From CAZIKB01 sp964539665 (lineage in GTDB: Bacteria; Zhuqueibacterota; Zhuqueibacteria; Oceanimicrobiales; Oceanimicrobiaceae), in the NCBI GenBank assembly GCA_964539665.1, contig CAZIKB010000171.1:1-10966 (forward strand): a stretch of 10,966 nt of DNA, in the 5' to 3' direction. Position 1 is the stretch's first letter, and each line of letters opens with the position of its first letter. The translations under genes were made by a program, and so were the position numbers. Shown in pieces: positions 6,004-10,966 of this stretch. The notes beneath the pieces were generated by a model. That model had not been told where the DNA came from. It was given only the letters and a program-made list of their open reading frames with translations, and made no database searches.

Positions 6004-7002
6004 TTGAAATTGTCAGAAATTACAGCAAAAGTTATTCGGAATAATCGAGTAGAAAGCCTGCATCGGGGTCATATTGCTGTTGTGGATGCTGCTGGAAATC
6101 TACTTGCGTCGCTTGGCAATCCGGACTATCAATCCTACATCCGGTCTGCTGCAAAAGCCATTCAAATCATGCCTCTTTTGAAGGCGGGCGCGGATCGGCA
6201 TTTTGGTTTTACTGAAAAAGAATTGACCGTCATCATGGCCTCACACAACGGTGAAGATTTTCACATCAAACGTGTGGCAAGTATCCTTGATAAGATTGGA
6301 TTAAATGCTGAGTATTTTAAATGTGGTTTTCATGCTCCCCTGCACTTGCCCAGCGCTGAATCGCATTTAAAGCAAAATGCGCCAACATCTGCAATATATA
6401 ACAACTGTTCCGGCAAACATGCCGGCATGCTGGCTTTGGCCAAATTTAATGATTGGCCATTAGAGACTTATTTAGAACCAAACCATCCGGTTCAGGAGCG
6501 AATTAAAGAAATGATGGCGCTCTTTTCAGGATTGAATGAACCAGAGATTGGAGTTGGAGTAGACGGCTGCAGCGCGCCGGTATTCTATCTGCCGATTCAA
6601 AACATGGCGCGAATGTACGCTAAATTAGCCGAAGGTAAAATCAATTTTTCCCGGAAAGTATTTGATCTCATGTCTGCCAATCCGGAAATGATCGGCGGCA
6701 CGGATCGATTTGATACTGAAATAATGCGTGTCATGAGCGGCCGTATGATTAGCAAAGTCGGCGCTGAAGGTATCCGCTGTTTAGGAGTGCGCGGGAAACA
6801 GCCGTTCGGTATTGCCTTAAAAATAGAAGATGGCAATAAACGAGCGTCGGATGCTGTTTTGCTGGAAGTATTAGCCCAATTGGATTTGATTTCTGAACCA
6901 GAACTGGATGCCCTTTCTGATTATCGACAACCAACCATAATTAACTGGGCTGGAATTACTACCGAGTGGATTAGTGCGGAATTTGAATTAACAAAGTTTT
7001 AA
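6004..7002 (+). CDS. L-asparaginase, Rhizobium etli AnsA (ReAV) type
   Basis: The 332-residue protein belongs to the thermolabile asparaginase family (PF06089, COG4448) that hydrolyses L-asparagine to aspartate and ammonia and has a beta-lactamase-like fold unrelated to the E. coli enzymes. Counted from the TTG at 6004, the key residues fall on the numbers I recall for R. etli ReAV: S48 and K51 in R-S-A-A-K, S80 in A-S-H-N-G, and zinc ligands C135, K138 (N-C-S-G-K-H) and C189 (D-G-C-S-A-P). No signal peptide is present, so it is cytoplasmic. The TTG start has AAAGG (5992-5996) seven bases upstream; a second TTG at 6010 is nearly as good. The gene stands alone between the foldback repeat and a long non-coding stretch. 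The length and all landmark residues are normal, so it should be active. Confidence 0.95.
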   Translation: MKLSEITAKVIRNNRVESLHRGHIAVVDAAGNLLASLGNPDYQSYIRSAAKAIQIMPLLKAGADRHFGFTEKELTVIMASHNGEDFHIKRVASILDKIGLNAEYFKCGFHAPLHLPSAESHLKQNAPTSAIYNNCSGKHAGMLALAKFNDWPLETYLEPNHPVQERIKEMMALFSGLNEPEIGVGVDGCSAPVFYLPIQNMARMYAKLAEGKINFSRKVFDLMSANPEMIGGTDRFDTEIMRVMSGRMISKVGAEGIRCLGVRGKQPFGIALKIEDGNKRASDAVLLEVLAQLDLISEPELDALSDYRQPTIINWAGITTEWISAEFELTKF

Positions 7003-7683
7003 ACTGCAAACTCCGTGCAGGAACGCTGTAACCAACCACGGATTACGACTGAAATTCACGGAAATAAAATTCACTCCCAGACCACAAAAATTACAAAGAA
7101 TACAGAATTATTGTGAAATAGGGTATAATGATTCTTCAGCTTCGGCCTGTTTATTTGTCTCCAATCACAGGGGATATCTAAGAATTTGTAGATCCAGTTA
7201 AAAAAAGGACGGATACCCTGTTAACGGTTGCAATTAAATTCTATTACATAATCCTATTACTTTTTTCTAAATTTCCAAATAAATTTTTAAAATAGTGGGA
7301 GTAACTACTATAAAAAGTTGTCTATATAAATAGAGAGCTATACAAAAAAACAGCTATAAGAAGTTTTTTTGAACAGAGCATTAAATAGCATGTCAAAGCC
7401 AAAACTCATTATTCCCTAAAAATTAGTTCGCATTTGGTATGGTGAATTCACATATTTATTGATAATGGTTTGGGCAGCGAAAGATGATTCGTTAAGTAAA
7501 AAAAATGTTACCAGACAGCATTTCGAAAAAAGCAACCGGTTAAGAATAGGTGAGATTAATAATCCATTTATTAACTATATTCCAAAATTGATATAATCCT
7601 AGTGCACTGAAGATCAAATCCAGAATACTTTTGACAAGTCCAGCTCCTGTATCTTTTTGAGATGTTTTGAAGGGATGATCACG
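7003..7683. other. 681-bp intergenic stretch with repeat remnants and no convincing gene
   Basis: No convincing gene is visible. The left end (about 7030-7110) carries degenerate CCACGGATTACGA / TTCACGGAAATAAA and CCACAAAAATTACAAAGAA strings, like the interspersed repeats common in FCB-group genomes. Copy 2 of the bipartite repeat lies at 7146-7221. A 43-codon open frame at 7465-7596 (MVWAAKDDSL...) has no ribosome binding site and matches nothing I recognise. TATAAT at 7592-7597 with TTAACT at 7571-7576 (spacing 15) is the best promoter guess for the secreted protein gene that follows. Confidence 0.6.
7146..7221 (+). repeat. Bipartite repeat, copy 2 (18-bp core with flanking CCTGT boxes)
   Basis: CCTGTTTA (7146-7153), the exact core CCAATCACAGGGGATATC (7161-7178), an A-run (TTAAAAAAAGG) and CCCTGT (7216-7221) repeat the order seen at 1918-2019. 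ACAGGG (7167-7172) pairs perfectly with CCCTGT (7216-7221), and ACAGG also pairs with the upstream CCTGT (7146-7150). The spacing from core to downstream box is 37 bases, against 41 in copy 1. It lies about 140 bases after the asparaginase stop and 460 bases before the next gene, so it is not an obvious leader for either. Confidence 0.6.
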
Positions 7684-9324
7684 ATGGTCACAATAATTAA
7701 CATTAAAATAATCCTATTATCTTCGTTTATCATACTGTGTCCTCTTGCTTTGTCCGGTAACTTGCTCTTTGCACAAGAGCTTTCCTTTGAAATAAATGAA
7801 ACAGGGCATGCTTTTTTTCCACCTAATATTGATGTGGATTCATCAGGACAATTCATTGTCGTTTGGCAAGATTATCGTCACTGTCCGGGGTACGAGGGCG
7901 GAGTTGGTGGAGAAGAAGGGGGCGCGGCTATCTATATTCAAAAGTTTGACACAAACGGAGTTAAATCAGGCAATAATATTAGAGTAGATGAAAAGAGCGA
8001 TGATGATATCAGAAATACGAATCCGGATATCGCCATTAACAAAACCAGCGGCGATTTTGTGATTGTCTGGCAGGAACGGTCAGGTATATCAGAAAATGAT
8101 TGGGGGAAAAGCCGAATCATAGCCAGCATTTTCAATGCCGGTTTTGAAAAAATCGCTTTTCAATTTGTTGTTAATCATGATAATACAATACGGCAGAACT
8201 TTCCAGAGGTGAAATATCTAGCAAATAATAGTATCATTATTTTTTGGCATGAAAACCATGATCACAATCAGTTCTATTACGCAAAGCTGTTCGATCCATC
8301 GGGTGTTCCAATAAGTGAAAAATTTAAAGCCAATTCAAATCATGTGCCTGGTAACGTTCTTTTCGATGCGCTTCCATTGTCGGGATTTTATATTGTTTGG
8401 GATCGCTACATACAAATGTATGACAATTTTGGCAGCCCTGTCACAGGCATATTTGAGGGGCCGTTGCAAAATTTCAATGCGACGAAGAGTTTGAATGAAA
8501 ACGATATTTTGATCGTCACTCGAGATGAATACCAAAGGCGGCTCGAAGGCGTCATCTATCATGTGGACCAAAATTCATATAGCGAGCGTTTCCGGATAGA
8601 CGACGACACCACAACCCTGAATACGCGTGGCGGCAGTGATATCGCTGTGAATCAATCGGGGGACTTTATCGTTGTTTGGAAAGATTCTCGTAATGATTAT
8701 AATAATTTGTATGATGTGTCGGATGTTTACGCCCAACGATTCGATAATACTGCCCAATCCATTGGCAGTAATTTTAAGGTCAATCATGAAGCAACCGAAT
8801 TACATCAGTCATTCACTAAAGTTTCATTCTATCAAAATCGATTCATCGCCATTTTTACACAACGCCGAATTTCGGAGCCAACCGTAGAGTTGCCCCCCCT
8901 ACCCATCGGAGTGGTTGATCCCAGTAAATCGAGAAGTTATATTGTCGGAACAAGTCAGGATTTTTCAAGCCCGACTCCAGGTCCGGTCTTTGGGTGGGAA
9001 TATATTTTTCCGCCTGATCCTGATACTTTTGATGCTTCAAGACCGCCTTATCCCAATCCGTTCATCAAACAGGTTCACGGATTTGTTGCTATTGAATTTG
9101 ATCTTGATAGCGGGGCAGATGTTTCTTTGAACATTTATAATATGTTGGGCCAAAGGATCAGAACGCTGTTTTCCGGACCATTACCTGGAGGTTTTTATAG
9201 GGCCAAATGGTATGGCACCACACAGGATAGAGATATGGTTGCCAGTGGTCTTTATTTTTGTATCCTTCGAATTGACGGTCAAGTTTTTACTAAAAAGATT
9301 ACTTTCATAACAGGTTCAAAATAA
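7684..9324 (+). CDS. Secreted seven-repeat (probable beta-propeller) protein with T9SS sorting domain
   Basis: The 546-residue protein has a signal peptide (about 1-30, likely cut after LLFA). Seven strand-rich repeats follow, with W-x-D/E-x-R-like ends near residues 61, 129, 188, 239, 279, 332 and 391 (for example GQFIVVWQDYR, GDFVIVWQER, GDFIVVWKDSR). This suggests a seven-bladed propeller; the fold is inference. A Gly/Glu-rich loop sits in repeat 1 (71-80). The C-terminal 90 residues open with PYPNPF (455-460) and contain LNIYNMLGQRIRTL, GFYRAKW and ASGLYFCILRI, the FlgD-like / Por secretion sorting domain. It should cross the inner membrane by Sec and the outer membrane by type IX secretion, ending on the surface or outside. 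I chose the ATG at 7684 because GAAGGG (7669-7674) is nine bases away; an ATG at 7675 directly abuts it and a TTG at 7657 lacks a site. Ligand unknown. Confidence 0.88.
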   Translation: MVTIINIKIILLSSFIILCPLALSGNLLFAQELSFEINETGHAFFPPNIDVDSSGQFIVVWQDYRHCPGYEGGVGGEEGGAAIYIQKFDTNGVKSGNNIRVDEKSDDDIRNTNPDIAINKTSGDFVIVWQERSGISENDWGKSRIIASIFNAGFEKIAFQFVVNHDNTIRQNFPEVKYLANNSIIIFWHENHDHNQFYYAKLFDPSGVPISEKFKANSNHVPGNVLFDALPLSGFYIVWDRYIQMYDNFGSPVTGIFEGPLQNFNATKSLNENDILIVTRDEYQRRLEGVIYHVDQNSYSERFRIDDDTTTLNTRGGSDIAVNQSGDFIVVWKDSRNDYNNLYDVSDVYAQRFDNTAQSIGSNFKVNHEATELHQSFTKVSFYQNRFIAIFTQRRISEPTVELPPLPIGVVDPSKSRSYIVGTSQDFSSPTPGPVFGWEYIFPPDPDTFDASRPPYPNPFIKQVHGFVAIEFDLDSGADVSLNIYNMLGQRIRTLFSGPLPGGFYRAKWYGTTQDRDMVASGLYFCILRIDGQVFTKKITFITGSK

Positions 9325-9346
9325 TTGAAAAGGGGGTGATTCCAAT

Positions 9347-9433
9347 GTGGGGAGATTTCTTTATTCCTTGATCATTCTGGGATACCAGCCCTGGACGCAT
9401 GGATGGCGAGGATTCAACCCTCGAATCTCATGA
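9347..9433 (+). CDS. Candidate micro-ORF (28 residues) behind a near-perfect Shine-Dalgarno sequence
   Basis: AAAGGGGGTGAT (9329-9340) differs from the ideal anti-Shine-Dalgarno complement at one internal base, and only 22 bases upstream is the stop of the secreted protein gene. It serves two starts. GTG at 9347 opens 28 codons: MGRFLYSLIILGY then a Trp/Gly/Arg-rich tail. ATG at 9345 opens eight codons (MWGDFFIP), stops at TGA, and would run 24 more codons to a TAG if read through. The peptide has a short hydrophobic stretch and a basic tail and matches nothing I know. The binding site is real in sequence; translation is inference, and a leader-peptide or chance explanation is equally open. 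Confidence 0.3.
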   Translation: MGRFLYSLIILGYQPWTHGWRGFNPRIS

Positions 9434-9519
9434 CACATCAGGGTAGAATCCTGGCGAGATCAAATAGTATGTAATGGTAAAATATTAAAATGCAATGTGA
9501 GGTACCATTTTAATTTTGA

Positions 9520-9556
9520 CCCGCCGGAAGAACGGCCAGGTTCAGGTTCCGGCGGG
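9520..9556. repeat. Strong GC-rich stem-loop, REP-like
   Basis: A perfect 10-bp stem, CCCGCCGGAA (9520-9529) with TTCCGGCGGG (9547-9556), continues inward as GAAC/GTTC (9530-9533, 9540-9543) around a six-base loop, with a three-base AGG bulge on the right arm: 14 pairs in all. No T-run follows, so it is a poor intrinsic terminator. It contrasts with the AT-rich surroundings. A REP-like repeat or a processing / stability stem for the upstream mRNA are both possible. Confidence 0.65.
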
Positions 9557-9820
9557 CGTGCGCCCTTAAGTGATCAACCAATTGATGTTGATCAGTATCA
9601 AGGACTATTAATTTTAATACGATTTCATGAGAAAGTCAATCTTTTTTAACTATTGTGTTATCGTACTGAAACCCCCTTAGTTATTTGCATGATGAATAAC
9701 AAATAACAAAGGAATCAGATTATGATGGCAAGCGTGTTCAATGTGGAGATAAACTTGTTATTTATAATCTTTTCATTCTTTTAAGCATAAAAATATAAAA
9801 AAAAATGAAAGGAGAAAATC

Positions 9821-10936
9821 ATGCGAAATCAAGTAAATTTTAAAGGAATTATATGCTGTCTGGTATTTTCTTTAACTTCAATCCCTCTGGCCAATACTTC
9901 CCCAAAGCAAATTGTTGTCAAGTTTAAACCCAATACAATCAACATTCCTGTGGGTCAAAAAGAAGCAAAATTAAAAGATATGAATAAAGACAAAAGTCAA
10001 ATAAAAGACTATTTTGAAAAGCTTTCAAATGCTGTTGAATTTGAAAAATTAATTCCGAAAGCCAAACCTGCCGACACATTATATGTAAATAAAAAAGGAG
10101 AGATTAAGAAATTAAATGATTGGTCTCAGGTATTCATAGTAAAAATACCAAATTCTGCTAAGAATATTATGGATATAATTGATGACTTGGTAAAATTTGA
10201 AGATGTTGAATATGCTCAACCACCTGTTCAAATTAAATTTGATCATACACCTGATGATTTGCATGAAGAGGGCAATCAATGGTATTTAACCACAATTAAC
10301 GCTGAAGATGCCTGGGATATAACAACAGGAAGCAGTAGTATAAAAATCGCGGTAATTGAAAGAGGAGTCGCTTCTCATACAGACATTGATAATAAACTTA
10401 CAGGAGGAGATCCTGGATCATACGGATTTCACGGTCTTATGGTGGCTGGTGTGGCTGGTTGTGAAACTGATAATGATCTAGGATTGGCCAGCCTTGGGTA
10501 CGATGTCATGATAGTTCCTAAAAATACTGGTGGTACAGTATCTGGAATTGAAAACGCTATATTAGAGGCAGCCGATCCTAATATAGAAGACGCAGATATA
10601 ATTAACTGTAGTTTTAAAACTATATATGGGACTGAACAACAGTACTCTTCATATAATTTTCCAACAATTGAAGATGCTGTTGAAGATGCTATTTCAAAGG
10701 ATAGAATTGTTGTAGCAAGTGCGGGCAATGAACCAGAGGGTGGCGATCAAGATGAAGTTCCGCATACCCAATGGCCCGCTGCTTACACTGGCGTAATAGG
10801 TGTAAGCGCAACCAATAACGCTGATGGTTTTCCAAACGGATACAACTATGGAAGTCTTGTTGACCTGAGCGCCCCAGGGATTGATATTCGTGTCCTCCAT
10901 GAGAATAATGGTTATATCATTTTAACCTTGACATGA
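9821..10936 (+). pseudogene. Truncated subtilisin-family (S8) protein lacking the catalytic Ser segment
   Basis: The 371-residue frame has a signal peptide (about 1-25), an I9-like propeptide region (28-138, from KQIVVKFKP to V-E-Y-A-Q-P) and an S8 domain. The His motif is present as F-H-G-L-M-V-A-G (H204), the oxyanion Asn as A-S-A-G-N-E (N303), and the structural D-L-S-A-P-G at 348-353. Two defects stand out. The Asp motif, normally I-D-T-G-V, reads I-E-R-G-V (E180). The frame ends at N-N-G-Y-I-I-L-T-L-T, stop, where S-G-T-S-M-A is expected, so the nucleophile Ser and all later sequence are missing. No frame of the remaining 30 bases restores it. AAAGGAG (9808-9814), six bases before the ATG, is an excellent ribosome binding site. 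It is either a decayed protease gene or a secreted pseudoenzyme; I favour decay. It also lacks a T9SS tail, which may have been lost. Confidence 0.82.
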
Positions 10937-10966
10937 CATAATTTATTTATTATATTTCTTTCTGGA

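Larger units (their letters stand above)
9325..9820. other. 496-bp intergenic stretch rich in hairpins
   Basis: No ordinary gene is visible. In order it holds a strong Shine-Dalgarno sequence with tiny ORFs (9329-9433), a local hairpin CGAGG/CCTCG near 9408-9424, an AT-rich hairpin ATTAAAATG/CATTTTAAT (9484-9492, 9506-9514), a GC-rich hairpin (9520-9556) and TGATCAAC/GTTGATCA (9571-9578, 9587-9594). AATGGTA (9473-9479) can pair with TACCATT (9503-9509) instead of the AT-rich hairpin. A 20-residue hydrophobic frame at 9722-9784 and TATAAT at 9763-9768 precede the subtilase gene; neither is convincing alone. Confidence 0.6.

Noticed and set aside
7124..7181. TATAAT at 7124-7129 and a 17-codon frame from the ATG at 7128 ending in the repeat core.
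   Set aside because: No -35 at a usable distance, no ribosome binding site, and in copy 1 the same reading frame is preceded directly by a stop, so the core is not conserved as protein.
7465..7596. A 43-codon open frame in the gap before the T9SS gene.
   Set aside because: No ribosome binding site and no recognisable domain; its length is unremarkable in AT-rich DNA, so it is noted only within the intergenic entry.
7657..7683. TTG at 7657 or ATG at 7675 as the start of the T9SS protein.
   Set aside because: The TTG has no ribosome binding site and would put Arg, Cys and Glu ahead of the signal peptide; GAAGGG directly abuts the ATG at 7675 but is well spaced for 7684.
9405..9426. GAGGATTCAACCCTC, resembling a tRNA T-arm.
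   Set aside because: The loop is out of register with the TTCRANY consensus, and no acceptor stem, D-arm or anticodon arm flanks it on either strand.
9345..9446. In-frame TGA in the ATG frame as a selenocysteine codon.
   Set aside because: No recognisable selenoprotein family match and no clear bacterial SECIS hairpin directly after the TGA; ordinary termination or use of the overlapping GTG frame is simpler.
10934..10966. TGA at the subtilase Ser position as recoding to selenocysteine.
   Set aside because: The residues after the TGA (H-N-L-F-I-I) do not match the M-A-x-P-H continuation and the expected Gly is Leu, so truncation is more likely.
1..10966. CRISPR array, integrase, transposase, rRNA or tRNA.
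   Set aside because: No regularly spaced direct repeats, no recombinase motifs and no RNA gene signatures were seen on either strand.

Overview
The window reads as ordinary chromosome from a Gram-negative bacterium of the FCB superphylum. The best guess is a Calditrichota / KSB1-like lineage. Supporting signs are a secreted protein ending in a T9SS-type (Por secretion, FlgD-like) sorting domain with a YPNPF opening, several lipoproteins, moderately low GC, and clear GGAG-type ribosome binding sites, which argue against classical Bacteroidetes. This placement is inference; there is no rRNA or other decisive marker.

Layout. Positions 76-1056 hold a two-gene unit: a TM1459-like cupin and a DUF1684 lipoprotein. 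Positions 1181-1895 hold an overlapping MNT nucleotidyltransferase / HEPN pair, of toxin-antitoxin type. Positions 2076-2786 encode an alanyl-tRNA editing hydrolase (AlaX type), convergent with an fxsA gene on the minus strand (2922-3332). Divergent from fxsA is a tight three-gene operon (3391-5814): an FCB-type lipoprotein, a divergent polysaccharide deacetylase (YibQ-like, PF04748) and pdxJ for vitamin B6 synthesis. A 126-bp foldback repeat (5824-5949) separates pdxJ from a Rhizobium etli-type L-asparaginase (6004-7002). The last 4 kb is sparser and looks accessory: a 681-bp non-coding stretch, a secreted seven-repeat (probable beta-propeller) protein with a T9SS tail (7684-9324), a 496-bp hairpin-rich stretch with a possible micro-ORF, and a secreted subtilisin-family protein (9821-10936).

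No complete new defence or mobile system is visible. Four things deserve a second look. (1) The subtilase has Glu in place of the catalytic Asp, and its reading frame stops at the codon where the catalytic Ser is expected. (2) A bipartite repeat (exact 18-bp core plus flanking CCTGT boxes) occurs once before alaX and once after the asparaginase gene, and its parts could pair in two mutually exclusive ways. (3) The foldback between pdxJ and the asparaginase gene has a nested MITE-like structure. (4) A near-perfect Shine-Dalgarno sequence stands in front of two overlapping tiny ORFs, followed by a series of hairpins, downstream of the T9SS gene. The HEPN partner of the MNT gene also lacks the canonical R-x4-6-H ribonuclease motif.
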